Origin: Luteipulveratus flavus | Lineage (GTDB): Bacteria; Actinomycetota; Actinomycetes; Actinomycetales; Dermatophilaceae | Length of the DNA: 64,000 bases | Strand: one strand, 5' to 3' | NCBI RefSeq assembly: GCF_029080175.1 | Contig: NZ_JARFJC010000048.1 | Shown: in pieces, positions 44,245 through 52,719 of the stretch | How positions within the stretch are numbered: position 1 is the first letter of the stretch | Layout of the letters: each line of letters starts with the position of its first letter | The notes under the pieces: model-generated | What the model was told of the DNA's origin: nothing | The model's database searches: none | What the model saw: the letters and a program-made list of their open reading frames with translations, nothing else | Translations under genes and position numbers: made by a program

Positions 44245-44645
44245 CCGTGCACGGCATCACCGCGGTCCTGGACGACGTCCGGGTCGGGCTGGACCGCGTC
44301 ACGGTCCGGGAGGCGTACGACGAGGTGCTGCACGCCGGCGCCCTCCTGGTCGACATCCGTCCGGCGGCCCAGCGGGCCGCCGAGGGCGAGGTCGACGTAC
44401 CCGTGATCGTCCTGGAGCGCAACGTGCTGGAGTGGCGGCTCGATCCGTGGAGCGAGGCGCGCATACCCCAGGCGGCGGCCGACCTGCGCGTCCTGGTGCT
44501 GTGCCAGGAGGGGTACGCCTCCTCGCTGGCGGCGGAGTCCCTCCAGCGGGTCGGCGTCACCCGCGCCACCGACGTCGTCGGCGGGTTCCAGGCCTGGCAC
44601 GAGGCCGGGCTGCCGTCCCGACTCCCCGCGGAGCGGCTCCCCTGA
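44241..44645 (+). CDS. Rhodanese-like sulfurtransferase
   Basis: A 134-residue single rhodanese domain. LLVDIRPAAQRAAEGEV matches the N-terminal CH2A-like motif, and the active-site Cys is C88 in VLVLCQEGYASSLAAESL, followed by VVGGFQAWHEAGLP. It can carry persulfide sulfur. Translational coupling to the cysteine dioxygenase points to one sulfur-metabolism task, perhaps handling sulfite or persulfide, but the reaction is inferred. Confidence 0.9.
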   Translation: MTVHGITAVLDDVRVGLDRVTVREAYDEVLHAGALLVDIRPAAQRAAEGEVDVPVIVLERNVLEWRLDPWSEARIPQAAADLRVLVLCQEGYASSLAAESLQRVGVTRATDVVGGFQAWHEAGLPSRLPAERLP

Positions 44646-44742
44646 CCTGCCGCCTCGCGCGGCATGATGGCCTGGTGAGCACCTCCGGCCCCGCACCGAC
44701 GGACTCCCCCGTGCTCAGTCACCAGGACGAGGGAGACGGCCG

Positions 44743-45246
44743 GTGACGGCGGCCAACGGCCGCGGCGAGTCGGCCACCGAGCGCCTCGACCGCCACTGGG
44801 CCGAGCTGCTGCAGGAGCTGCGCGTCGTCCAGACGGGCGTGCAGATCCTGACCGGCTTCCTGCTCACCGTGCCGTTCCAGCAGCGGTTCCCGCAGATGGG
44901 CAACGGCGAACGAGTCCTCTACCTGTGCGCGTTCGTCCTCGCCGTGGTGTCGACGGCACTCATCGTCGCGCCGGTCAGCATGCACCGCGTGATGTTCCGG
45001 CGCCGAGTGCGTGACGACCTCGTCGAGGCATCGGCCGCACTGGCCAAGGCCGGCCTGCTGACCCTGGCGATGACGATGATCGCGGCCACCGCGCTCATCT
45101 TCGACGTGGTCGTCGGTTCCCCCGCCGGGTTCATCGCCGGCGCGGCCGCCCTGCTGGTCTTCGTGGCCTGCTGGTGGGCGCTGCCGGTGATGATCCGCTC
45201 GCGCGCGCTGCAGCGTCAGGACGTCGGCGTCGACGAGCTCCCCTGA
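44743..45246 (+). CDS. DUF6328 family membrane protein
   Basis: 167 residues with four helices. The N-terminal segment ERLDRHWAELLQELRVVQTGVQILTGFLLTVPFQQRF is the family signature. The later helices include LAVVSTALIVAPVSMHRVMF and LLTLAMTMIAATALIFDVVV. Function unknown. The GTG start at 44743 has GAGGGAGA upstream and overlaps the stop of a 23-codon in-frame-less ORF (44675-44746) discussed in the findings. Confidence 0.85.
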   Translation: MTAANGRGESATERLDRHWAELLQELRVVQTGVQILTGFLLTVPFQQRFPQMGNGERVLYLCAFVLAVVSTALIVAPVSMHRVMFRRRVRDDLVEASAALAKAGLLTLAMTMIAATALIFDVVVGSPAGFIAGAAALLVFVACWWALPVMIRSRALQRQDVGVDELP

Positions 45247-45264
45247 CCGCGCGCGAGCGGGCCG

Positions 45265-46218
45265 TCAGTGGCTGCGCGCCCGGTGACGACGCAGCAGGTC
45301 CTCGCCCCAGTCGAGGGTGAGGTCGCGCCACACCGCGTGCGCGTGGTTGGCGTCGTCCTGGGTGTTGTCGTACTCGATCAGCAGCGTCGGCCCGTGGATG
45401 CAGTAGTAGCGACCCACGCCGGGCACCGACGAGCCGGCCCACGCGAACGCGAGCCGGTCCAGCCCCTCGTCCTCGGCCGCCGCCCACGCCGCTCGCGCCC
45501 GCGACCCCGGGGCGCGCGCGAGGTACCGGCGCACGAGGGCGTCCAGCAGCGCCTGCTGGTCGCCGGTCATGTCGCTCCGAGTGAGGCCCGGCGGCAGGAC
45601 GGACGGGTCGGCCACCGGGTCCGCGCCGGTGAGGATGTCCCTCGGCGCGCGGTCGGAGGCGACCGCACGGGCGCGACGGTCGGGCTCGAAGGACGCCAGC
45701 AGGTCGTGCGCGAGGTCCTCCTCCGGCCCGAGCAGCCGCCGCCCCGGCCACGCGGTCCCGGACGGGAGGGTCGCGGGTTCGGACCCGATGAAGTGCGGGG
45801 TCACCGAGCACTCGCCGTCCACCACCAGGACGTGGACCGCGAGGTGATGGCCGTTGACCCGCCATCCCCACGGCTGCGGACCAGGGGACCCGATCAGGCG
45901 CAGCCAGTACCGGTCGTCGCCGGGACGGGGCTGCGCACCGGCCAGAGTCCGCCGAACGCGTTCGACCTCGACCGCCCCGACGGCGAGCCGGCCGTCCCCG
46001 CTCTCGACGACCTGGAGCAGCTCCAGGACGAGCGCGTGCTGTTGCTCGTCGAGGTCGGTGAGCGACAGGCCCGGCCGCTGCCCGGGCAGGTAGGTCCACC
46101 GCCGCCGCTGCGGATCGTCCGGCTCCTCGACCGTGGACGCGCGCTGCGCCTGGGTCAGGGAGCGCTGCAGCCGCTCGATCAGATCGGCCATGCGCCGGAC
46201 GTCGGGGTCGAGATCCAT
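45265..46218 (-). CDS. DUF3500 family protein
   Basis: 317 residues. Family blocks visible include HALVLELLQVV, then VNGHHLAVHVLVVDG, the phrase FIGSEPATLPSG, and the C-terminal YCIHGPTLLIEYDNTQDDANHAHAVWRD. No signal peptide or membrane segment. No catalytic function is known for this family. The start is ATG 46218 behind AAGGAGC. It lies downstream of tRNA-Ala and its terminator. Confidence 0.88.
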   Translation of the reverse strand: MDLDPDVRRMADLIERLQRSLTQAQRASTVEEPDDPQRRRWTYLPGQRPGLSLTDLDEQQHALVLELLQVVESGDGRLAVGAVEVERVRRTLAGAQPRPGDDRYWLRLIGSPGPQPWGWRVNGHHLAVHVLVVDGECSVTPHFIGSEPATLPSGTAWPGRRLLGPEEDLAHDLLASFEPDRRARAVASDRAPRDILTGADPVADPSVLPPGLTRSDMTGDQQALLDALVRRYLARAPGSRARAAWAAAEDEGLDRLAFAWAGSSVPGVGRYYCIHGPTLLIEYDNTQDDANHAHAVWRDLTLDWGEDLLRRHRARSH

Positions 46219-46284
46219 GGGACGGGCTCCTTCGTCGCTGACCCGTCGACCCTACTGAGCGATACGCGCACCGGCGGCGCACAC

Positions 46285-46322
46285 GCACAAGAGCCCGGGC
46301 CGACCGGCCCGGGCTCTTGTGC
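46285..46322 (-). terminator. Terminator downstream of tRNA-Ala
   Basis: GCACAAGAGCCCGGGCC and its exact complement flank a GACC loop, giving a perfect 17-bp hairpin 25 bp past the tRNA 3' end. On the minus strand CTTGTGC precedes and the region after is GC-rich, so termination probably depends on stem strength. Confidence 0.87.
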
Positions 46323-46346
46323 TGGAGGCCTTGCGGCCCTCCTGGG

Positions 46347-46419
46347 TGGAGCTGAGGGGACTCGAACCCCTGACCCCTTCCATGCCATGGAAGTGCGCTA
46401 CCAGCTGCGCCACAGCCCC
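46347..46419 (-). tRNA. tRNA-Ala (anticodon GGC)
   Basis: The 73-nt cloverleaf reads GGGGCTG at the acceptor and CAGCTCC at the 3' end, with the G3-U70 wobble pair that marks alanine tRNAs and an A73 discriminator. The D arm is GCGCAGCTGGTAGCGC, the anticodon arm CTTCC-ATGGCAT-GGAAG with anticodon GGC, and the T arm AGGGGTTCGAATCCCCT. CCA is not encoded. It reads GCC, the main Ala codon in this genome. Confidence 0.97.
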
Positions 46420-46523
46420 AGGCGTGTCTCCGCTCATCGCGGCGACCGGCACACTTTAGCGAGAACGACGCCCGCCGACCAAATCGAGCGCCGCGAGCGG
46501 CGTGCTGGCCGGGCGACCGCCGG

Positions 46524-47000
46524 CTACGCGGGCTTCCTGCGGGCGTACACCTGACGCCGGATGCGGGCCACCACCGTGCCGTCCCGCAGCGTCAGATCGG
46601 TCTCGAACCACTCCAGGACCTTCTCGCCCCGGTCACAGCGCTCCCGGATCTCGGCGACCTTCTCCGCTGGCATCCGGAACGTGCCGTACACCGTGCCGAC
46701 ACCGGGGCTGACGTACTCGATCTGCGCGGCCTGGTCCCAGACCTTGTAGTCCTTGCCGAGCTGGTGCATGAGCAGGATCGCGTAGAACGCGTCCGACATG
46801 GCACCGATCGAGCCGCCGAACGCGGTGCCGTGCTGGTTGCGGTTGACGCGGTTCAGCAGCAGCTTGACGCGCGCGTACGTCCAGTCGTCGGCGATCTCCT
46901 GCACCCGGATGCCGGTGCCGAGCAGCGGCGGCCACAGGTTCATCAGCCGCACCAGCCGACGGGGCGTGTAGTGCGGCCGGGAGCGCGGCAGGCGGGTCAT
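46524..47000 (-). CDS. DUF4442/YiiD-like hotdog-fold thioesterase
   Basis: 158 residues. LLNRVNRNQHGTAFGGSIGAMSDAFYAILLM is the hotdog helix with the family NQHGTAFGG motif, followed by WDQAAQIEYVSPGVGTVYG. Related to acyl-CoA thioesterases; substrate unknown. ATG 47000 overlaps the upstream phosphatase stop (ATGA). It is the last gene of the nadD-rsfS-phosphatase run, about 100 bp before tRNA-Ala. Confidence 0.88.
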   Translation of the reverse strand: MTRLPRSRPHYTPRRLVRLMNLWPPLLGTGIRVQEIADDWTYARVKLLLNRVNRNQHGTAFGGSIGAMSDAFYAILLMHQLGKDYKVWDQAAQIEYVSPGVGTVYGTFRMPAEKVAEIRERCDRGEKVLEWFETDLTLRDGTVVARIRRQVYARRKPA

Positions 47001-47665
47001 GCCCCGATGTTCCACCGCTCGATCCGCCAGCCGAAGCGGTGCTCGACGATCTCGACCCAGTGGCAGTTGTGCAGACCCGCCAGCGACATCCAGGCGACGT
47101 CCTGGGCGATACCGACCAGGTGGGCGGCGACCGCCCGACCGGTGACCCCGTGGGTGGCGAGCACGACGGTCTCGCCCTCCTCCATGGTGTCGATGACCTC
47201 GCGGACCGCCTCGCCCGCGCGCACCACGACCTGGGCCAGGGTCTCGCCGGTCACGCCGCGCGCGATGTCCTGGCCGCGCGCGAGGGCGTCCTGCAGCTCG
47301 GGGTACCGCTCGGCCACGTCGCCCGCGGTCAGCCCCTGCCACTCACCGACGTGGATCTCGCGCAGCCGGTCGTCGTACGTCGGGGTCAGACCGGTGACGT
47401 CGACCAGCGCCTGGGCCGTCGCGGCCGCGCGGCGCAGGTCGGAGGAGACGATCCGTACCGGCTCGAGCGTGGCGATGACCGCCGCGGCGTCCGTGGCCTG
47501 CTGCCGGCCGAGGTCGGACAGCTCGGTGTCCAGCTGCCCCTGCCAGATGCCTGCGGCGTTGTGGGTCGTCTGGCCGTGCCGCCACACCACGATGCGACGT
47601 CGGCCGGAGCCGCTTCGCATCAGCCGCTCGGACGGTCCGTGCGGCGTCTGCTGCGGCGAGGTCAT
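46997..47665 (-). CDS. Histidine phosphatase family protein
   Basis: 222 residues with the phosphohistidine motif VVWRHGQTTHN (about 26-36), IVSSDLRRAAATAQAL for the conserved Arg, REIHVGEWQGL with the acid, and the second His in VLATHGVTGRA. It is often annotated as a phosphoglycerate mutase-like protein in this context, but the substrate is not defined. It overlaps rsfS and the DUF4442 gene by 4 bp each. Confidence 0.92.
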   Translation of the reverse strand: MTSPQQTPHGPSERLMRSGSGRRRIVVWRHGQTTHNAAGIWQGQLDTELSDLGRQQATDAAAVIATLEPVRIVSSDLRRAAATAQALVDVTGLTPTYDDRLREIHVGEWQGLTAGDVAERYPELQDALARGQDIARGVTGETLAQVVVRAGEAVREVIDTMEEGETVVLATHGVTGRAVAAHLVGIAQDVAWMSLAGLHNCHWVEIVEHRFGWRIERWNIGA

Positions 47666-48048
47666 GCCTGCTCGTCGGCGTCCGGCGTGGGCTCGGGCCC
47701 GAGGTCCACGGTCGGGCAGTCACGCCACAGCCGCTCCAGCGCGTAGAACTCGCGCTCCTCCTCGTGCTGCACGTGGACGACGATGTCGCCGAAGTCCAGC
47801 AGCACCCAGCGCCCCTCCCGCTGTCCCTCGCGACGGATCGGCTTCGCCTGCAGCGTGAGCAGGCGCTCCTCGATCGCGTCGACGATGGCCGAGACCTGTC
47901 GCTCGTTGCTCGCCGAGGCGATCACGAACACGTCGGTCAGGGCCAGCTGGTCGCTCACGTCGATCGCCAGCACGTCGGCGGCGATCTTGTCCTGCGCGGC
48001 GGCTGCTGCGGCCCTGGCCAAGTCGATGGCGTGTGCTGTCGCAGCCAC
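47662..48048 (-). CDS. rsfS: Ribosome silencing factor RsfS
   Basis: 128 residues. The protein binds uL14 and blocks 30S-50S joining when nutrients are low. Conserved blocks are LAIDVSDQLALTDVFVIASASNERQVSAIVDAIEE and GRWVLLDFGDIVVHVQHEEEREFYALERLW. The start is GTG 48048, abutting the nadD stop. The nadD-rsfS pairing is typical. Confidence 0.95.
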   Translation of the reverse strand: MAATAHAIDLARAAAAAAQDKIAADVLAIDVSDQLALTDVFVIASASNERQVSAIVDAIEERLLTLQAKPIRREGQREGRWVLLDFGDIVVHVQHEEEREFYALERLWRDCPTVDLGPEPTPDADEQA

Positions 48049-48720
48049 TCAGTCCTCCTGGAGCTCTCCGGCACCGGGCCGGTAGAGGTTGTACTTACCG
48101 ATGTACTGCACGACGCCGTCCGGCACGAGGTACCAGACGGGTTCGCCGTCGGCGACCCGCTCGCGGCAGTCCGTCGAGCTGATCGCCATGGCCGGGACCT
48201 CCTTGAGCGTGACGCGGTCCTTGGGCAGGCCGTCGTCGGACAGCTCGTGCCCCGGCCGGGTCACCCCGATGAACCGGGCGAGGTCCCACATCTGCTCGAC
48301 GCCCTTCCAGGACAGGATCTGCGCGAGCGCGTCCGCGCCGGTGATGAAGTAGAGCTCGGCGTCCGGGCGCTGCTCCTTCAGGTCACGCAGGGTGTCCAGG
48401 GTGTACGTCGGGCCGGGCCGGTCGATGTCGACCCGGCTGACGGTGAAGCGGGGGTTCGACGCCGTCGCGATGACCGTCATCAGGTAGCGGTCCTCGGCGG
48501 GACTGACGTCCTTCTCCGCCTTCTGCCAGGGCTGGCCGGTCGGCACGAACACCACCTCGTCCAGCCCCAGCAGGGACTGCACCTCGCTGGCCGCGACGAG
48601 GTGTCCGTGGTGGATGGGGTCGAACGTGCCGCCCATGACCCCCAGCTTGATGGTCAGTGCGTCTGGTCCAGCTTGTGCTCGGTCTCGCCGAGCTTGGCGG
48701 CGGTGTTGCGGAAGGACCAC
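48049..48720 (-). CDS. nadD: Nicotinate-nucleotide adenylyltransferase NadD
   Basis: The enzyme transfers AMP to nicotinate mononucleotide in NAD synthesis. LGVMGGTFDPIHHGHLVAA is the nucleotidyltransferase motif (HxGH), and ISSTDCRERVADG is near the end. The start is unclear. GTG 48720 is the only standard start upstream of the motif; it overlaps the small membrane gene by 67 bp and adds a 21-residue Arg/Gln-rich tail not typical of NadD. A CTG at 48657, directly overlapping the upstream stop (CTGA), would give the usual N-terminus. Confidence 0.9.
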   Translation of the reverse strand: MVLPQHRRQARRDRAQAGPDALTIKLGVMGGTFDPIHHGHLVAASEVQSLLGLDEVVFVPTGQPWQKAEKDVSPAEDRYLMTVIATASNPRFTVSRVDIDRPGPTYTLDTLRDLKEQRPDAELYFITGADALAQILSWKGVEQMWDLARFIGVTRPGHELSDDGLPKDRVTLKEVPAMAISSTDCRERVADGEPVWYLVPDGVVQYIGKYNLYRPGAGELQED

Positions 48721-48842
48721 AGGATCGCCAGGAGGACGAGGAAGAAGCCGATGGCGATCAGGCCGTAGCCGATCGGCGGCATCGGCAGCTCGCGGCCGTG
48801 CTCGGTCTCGGCGGACGCGAAGGAGATCAGGGACGAGGACAT
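48654..48842 (-). CDS. Small single-pass membrane protein
   Basis: 62 residues. A short N-tail precedes one helix, IGYGLIAIGFFLVLLAILWSF, followed by a charged C-tail ending KLGETEHKLDQTH. The ATG at 48842 is followed by normal codon bias, and the position upstream of nadD with an overlapping stop suggests a real small ORF. Similar small membrane proteins sit before nadD in related actinobacteria as far as I recall; function unknown. Confidence 0.7.
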   Translation of the reverse strand: MSSSLISFASAETEHGRELPMPPIGYGLIAIGFFLVLLAILWSFRNTAAKLGETEHKLDQTH

Positions 48843-48904
48843 GGCCGCAGCCTACTGGGTGACGCCAGGGAGCCTTCCAGGCGGTCGACTACGCTGTCCG
48901 CACT

Positions 48905-49918
48905 ATGACTCCGCACATCTCGGTCGTCGTGCCGATGTACAACGAGCAGGACGTGCTTCCGCTCTTCGTGCAACGACTGCGGCCGGTACTCGACGGGTTG
49001 GGGGTCGCCTACGAGGTGGTCGCCGTCGACGACGGATCCGCCGACCAGACCCCGGTGCTGCTGCAGAGGTTCCTGCGCGAGTGGCCACAGCTGCGGGTCG
49101 TGCGCCTGCGCGCCAACTCCGGTCATCAGGCCGCGATCTCCGCGGGTCTGTCCAACGCGCGCGGCGACTGGATCGCCACCATCGACGCCGACCTGCAGGA
49201 TCCCCCGGAGGTCCTCGGCGAGATGCTGACCGTCGGCGAGGCCCAGCAGGCCGACGTCGTCTACGGCGTCCGTACCGACCGGTCGACCGACAGCACGTTC
49301 AAGCGCACCACGGCCCGAGGGTTCTACACGCTGATGCGCGCCATCGGCGGCAGCGGGCTGCGGATGGACGCCGGCGACTTCCGGCTGATGTCCCGGGCGA
49401 CGGTCGACGCGGTCAACGCACTGCCGGAGCACCATCGCGTGCTGCGGCTGGTCATCCCGACGCTGGGGTTCCCGGAGGCCGAGGTCGGCTACCGGCGCGA
49501 CCACCGCGCCGCTGGCACCTCGAAGTACCCGCTGCACAAGATGCTCAAGCTGACCCTGGACTCGGTCACCGGGTTCAGCCTGGCGCCGCTGCGGCTGGCC
49601 ACGTGGTTCGGCATGGGGGGCTTCGTGCTCGCCGCCGCCCTGCTGGCCTACGCCGTCATCAGCAAGATCGCCGGCAACCCGATCTCGGGCTGGACCTCGA
49701 CCGTGGTCATCGTCGCCGGCTTCGCCGCGCTGCAGCTGCTGTGCCTGGGCATCCTGGGTGAGTACGTCGGCCGCATCTACGCCACGCAGCAGGCGCGGCC
49801 CACCTACTACGTCGCGTACGACTCCCTGCTGGCGGCGCCGCCCGAGCGCCGACCCGTGGCCGACGAGCCGGCGGCGCCGGCGCGGGCTACGGCCGACGTG
49901 CCCGGACCACGAGGCTGA
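48905..49918 (+). CDS. Glycosyltransferase family 2 with C-terminal membrane anchor
   Basis: 337 residues. The GT-A domain has SVVVPMYNEQDVLP, AVDDGSADQT, the nucleotide-sugar DAD in TIDADLQDPP, and GAGDFRLM-like DAGDFRLMSR. Two helices (about 235-285) place it among DPM1/GtrB-like polyprenyl-phosphate sugar synthases. It probably makes an undecaprenyl-phosphate sugar donor for surface glycans. Its 3' end overlaps the convergent methyltransferase by 32 bp. Confidence 0.9.
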   Translation: MTPHISVVVPMYNEQDVLPLFVQRLRPVLDGLGVAYEVVAVDDGSADQTPVLLQRFLREWPQLRVVRLRANSGHQAAISAGLSNARGDWIATIDADLQDPPEVLGEMLTVGEAQQADVVYGVRTDRSTDSTFKRTTARGFYTLMRAIGGSGLRMDAGDFRLMSRATVDAVNALPEHHRVLRLVIPTLGFPEAEVGYRRDHRAAGTSKYPLHKMLKLTLDSVTGFSLAPLRLATWFGMGGFVLAAALLAYAVISKIAGNPISGWTSTVVIVAGFAALQLLCLGILGEYVGRIYATQQARPTYYVAYDSLLAAPPERRPVADEPAAPARATADVPGPRG

Positions 49919-50579
49919 CGCCCGGCAGCCTCTTCACCGGGAGGTAACGCTCCAGCGTGACCACCCCGCGCAGCGCCGCGTTGACGATGCGCGGCGGGTC
50001 GTCGAGGTCGCTGCCGCTGCTGCTGCGTCGCTTGATGGCGACGGCGGGCCGCAGCAGCACCATCCACGAGGCGACGCGGTCGATCTCGAACCCGTTGCGG
50101 CGCAGCAGGTCCAGCAGACTCTCGCGGGTGTAGCGCCGGACGTGACCGACGGCCTCGTCGTGGGCCGACCACAGCCTGGGGTCGGCAGGCACCGCGATCA
50201 GGAAGCTGCCGCCCCGGCGCAGGACCCGAAGGACCTCCCGAGCGCTGGCGTCGTCGTCCTCGAGGTGCTCCAGGACGTCGAAGGCGACGACGAGGTCCAG
50301 GGACTCGTCCTGCAGGGGCAGCCGCATTGCGTCGGCACGCATCACCGGCAGCCCGCGCTCGTGGGCGACCTCGGCACCGTCCTCGCCGTACTCCAGCGGG
50401 CTGGCCGACCAGCCGTGCTCCACCAGGACGCGGGTGTTACCGCCGCCGGCGGCCCCGATGTCCAGGGCCCGGCCCGGAGTGAGCCCCTGGATCGCCTTGG
50501 CCAGCAGGTGCCGGCGCTCGGCGTACCACCAGTGCTTGTCCTCGAGCTGGGCGAGCTTGCGTACCTCAGTGCCTTCCAT
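49887..50579 (-). CDS. Class I SAM-dependent methyltransferase (DUF/Methyltransf_11 type)
   Basis: 230 residues. The N-terminus LEDKHWWYAERRHLL precedes motif I ALDIGAAGGGNTRVL, then VVAFDVLEHLEDDDASAREVLRVLRRGG. WWY-headed methyltransferases are often found with GT2 glycosyltransferases in cell-surface loci, which fits its neighbour. Substrate unknown. ATG 50579. Confidence 0.87.
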   Translation of the reverse strand: MEGTEVRKLAQLEDKHWWYAERRHLLAKAIQGLTPGRALDIGAAGGGNTRVLVEHGWSASPLEYGEDGAEVAHERGLPVMRADAMRLPLQDESLDLVVAFDVLEHLEDDDASAREVLRVLRRGGSFLIAVPADPRLWSAHDEAVGHVRRYTRESLLDLLRRNGFEIDRVASWMVLLRPAVAIKRRSSSGSDLDDPPRIVNAALRGVVTLERYLPVKRLPGVSLVVRARRP

Positions 50580-50615
50580 GACGCATACCGTAGACGTCAG
50601 CGCAGCGCCGGACGG

Positions 50616-51884
50616 TCAGACCCGGACCTGGCCGTCACCCTCCACGACCCACTTGGTGCTGGTGAGCTCCTGCAGGGCCATCGGACCCCGTGCGTGCAGC
50701 TTCTGGGTGGAGATGCCGATCTCGGCGCCGAAGCCGAACTCGCCGCCGTCGGTGAAGCGGGTCGAGGCATTGACGGTCACCACAGCGGCGTCCACCTCCG
50801 CGCTGAACCGCCGGGCCGCCCGGCGGTCCCCCGTGACGATCGCCTCGGTGTGCCGGGTCCCGAACCGGTCGATGTGGTCCAGCGCCGCGTCCAGGCTGGG
50901 GACCACGCCCACGCTCATCTCCATCGCCAGGTGCTCGGTGGCCCAGTCCTCGTCGGTGACGGGCTCGTACGACACGCCTGCGACCCGGGCGGCGGCGCTC
51001 GCGGCCTCGTCGGTGTGCAGCAGCACGCCGGCACCGGCCAGCTCGGCGAGCACCTTGGGCAGGAAGTCGCGGGCCACGGACTGGTGGACCAGCAGCGACT
51101 CGGCCGCGTTGCACACGCTCGGACGGTGCGTCTTGGAGTTCACCGCGATCGCCAGCGCCATGTCCAGGTCGGCCGCCGCGTCGACGTAGACGTGACAGTT
51201 GCCGACGCCGGTCTCGATCACCGGCACCGTCGCCTGGGTGACGACCGTACGGATCAGGTCGGCGCCACCGCGCGGGATCACCAGGTCGACCAGGCCCCGG
51301 GCGGTGATGAGGGCGCCGACGTCCTCGCGCCCACCGTCGAGCAGCTGGACGGCATCGGTCGGCAGCCCCTGGGCGGACAGGGCGGTGCGCATCACGTCCA
51401 CCAGTGCGGCGTTGGAGTCAGCGGCCGCGGACCCGCCGCGCAGGATCATGGCGTTGCCCGACTTCAGCCCGAGCCCGGCCGCGTCGACGGTGACGTTGGG
51501 ACGGGACTCGTAGATCATGCCGACGACGCCCATCGGGACCCGCACCTGGCGGATCTGCAGCCCGTTGGCCAGGGTCGAGCCGCGCACGACGTCGCCGACC
51601 GGATCCGGCAGCGCCGCCAGGTCGCGCAGCGCGTCCGCCACCGCGACGACCCGCTCCGGGGTCAGGCGGAGCCGGTCCTGCAGGCTCTCCGGCATCCCGG
51701 CCCGAGCGCCCCGCGCGACGTCCTGGTCGTTGGCGGCGACGACGCGGTCGCTCGCCGCCTCCAGGGCGTTGGCCATGGCGTGCAGCGCCGCGTCCTTCTC
51801 GGCGCGCGGCAGCAACGCCAGCCGCCTGCTCGCCGCGCGGGCGGCCTTGGCGGCGCTGTCGATCCGTGCCTGGGAGCTCTGCAT
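50616..51884 (-). CDS. proA: Glutamate-5-semialdehyde dehydrogenase
   Basis: A 422-residue NADP-dependent reductase of gamma-glutamyl phosphate, the second step of proline synthesis. The catalytic Cys is C258 in SVCNAAESLLV; the conserved GMIYESRPNVTVDAAGL and LVIPRGGADLI segments flank it. ATG 51884. It is separated from proB by the VTT membrane protein gene. Confidence 0.96.
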   Translation of the reverse strand: MQSSQARIDSAAKAARAASRRLALLPRAEKDAALHAMANALEAASDRVVAANDQDVARGARAGMPESLQDRLRLTPERVVAVADALRDLAALPDPVGDVVRGSTLANGLQIRQVRVPMGVVGMIYESRPNVTVDAAGLGLKSGNAMILRGGSAAADSNAALVDVMRTALSAQGLPTDAVQLLDGGREDVGALITARGLVDLVIPRGGADLIRTVVTQATVPVIETGVGNCHVYVDAAADLDMALAIAVNSKTHRPSVCNAAESLLVHQSVARDFLPKVLAELAGAGVLLHTDEAASAAARVAGVSYEPVTDEDWATEHLAMEMSVGVVPSLDAALDHIDRFGTRHTEAIVTGDRRAARRFSAEVDAAVVTVNASTRFTDGGEFGFGAEIGISTQKLHARGPMALQELTSTKWVVEGDGQVRV

Positions 51885-51942
51885 CTCTCCAGCGTACGTG
51901 GCCCTCGGCGACCGCCGTGAACCCCGCCGCCGGTGCGGGACG

Positions 51943-52719
51943 CTAGGCCGCCTGGCGGCGGCTGCGCATGACGCTGGTGACCATGATCCCGATGATCAGC
52001 GCGATCGAGATGTACCAGCTGTACTTGCCGATGAGGTCCACGACGTGCTTGGCCGGCTCACCGATGCGGTAGCCGAGGTAGAGGTAGACCGCCCGGTTGC
52101 CGAGCGCGCCGAGGAAGTCGATGAGCAGGAAGGTCCGCAGCCGCATCCGGGCGTTGCCGACGAAGGCGTACACGATGGCGCTCGGGATGAACGGGATGAA
52201 CCAGACGAGGAGCAGCGCGGGCGCGCCGAAGCGCTCCGCCAGCCGCTCGGCGTGGTGGGCCGTGCGCGACGCCCACCGGGAGCGTCCGGCGATCACCTCG
52301 ATGATGCCGTGCCCCCACAGCCGGCCCGCCCACCAGAAGATCCAGTCGAACTTCATCACCGACAACGACGCCAGCAGCAGCCCGAACCACCAGTACGGCT
52401 CGTCGCCGAGGCGCAGCTCGGCGCCGATGTCGACCATGGCGATCGACGACCCGTTGACCGCCGCCAGCGCGTAGGGGTTGAGGGCCAGGATCAGCGGGCG
52501 CAGGGGCAGGGTGACCAGGCCGTAGATGCCGATCAGCGAGATGGCGCCCCAGCACCACAGGTCGGCCCGGCCGGGCTTGCCCTTCCACGGCAGCCGCGGG
52601 TCGTCCCACCACTCCTTGCCCTCGGCGACCGACTCCTCGCCGGCGACCTCCGACGCGGAGGTGGCTCCCGCTCCGGCGGGACGGTCGAGGCGTCCGGCCT
52701 CGCTGTCGTCGGCAGTCAT
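51943..52719 (-). CDS. VTT/DedA-like membrane protein
   Basis: 258 residues. An acidic N-tail is followed by a helix (WGAISLIGIYGLVTLPL) and a VTT-type core: MKFDWIFWWAGRLWG, the re-entrant-loop region FGAPALLLVWFIPFIPSAIVYAFVGNARM, and a helix pair ending in LGYRIG. DedA proteins affect lipid scrambling and membrane potential; specific activity unknown. The ATG overlaps the proB stop (ATGA), an odd insertion between proB and proA. Confidence 0.82.
   Translation of the reverse strand: MTADDSEAGRLDRPAGAGATSASEVAGEESVAEGKEWWDDPRLPWKGKPGRADLWCWGAISLIGIYGLVTLPLRPLILALNPYALAAVNGSSIAMVDIGAELRLGDEPYWWFGLLLASLSVMKFDWIFWWAGRLWGHGIIEVIAGRSRWASRTAHHAERLAERFGAPALLLVWFIPFIPSAIVYAFVGNARMRLRTFLLIDFLGALGNRAVYLYLGYRIGEPAKHVVDLIGKYSWYISIALIIGIMVTSVMRSRRQAA

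Noticed and set aside
46347..46419. tRNA-Ala as an integration (att) site
   Set aside because: No integrase, no duplicated tRNA 3' end and no composition shift nearby.
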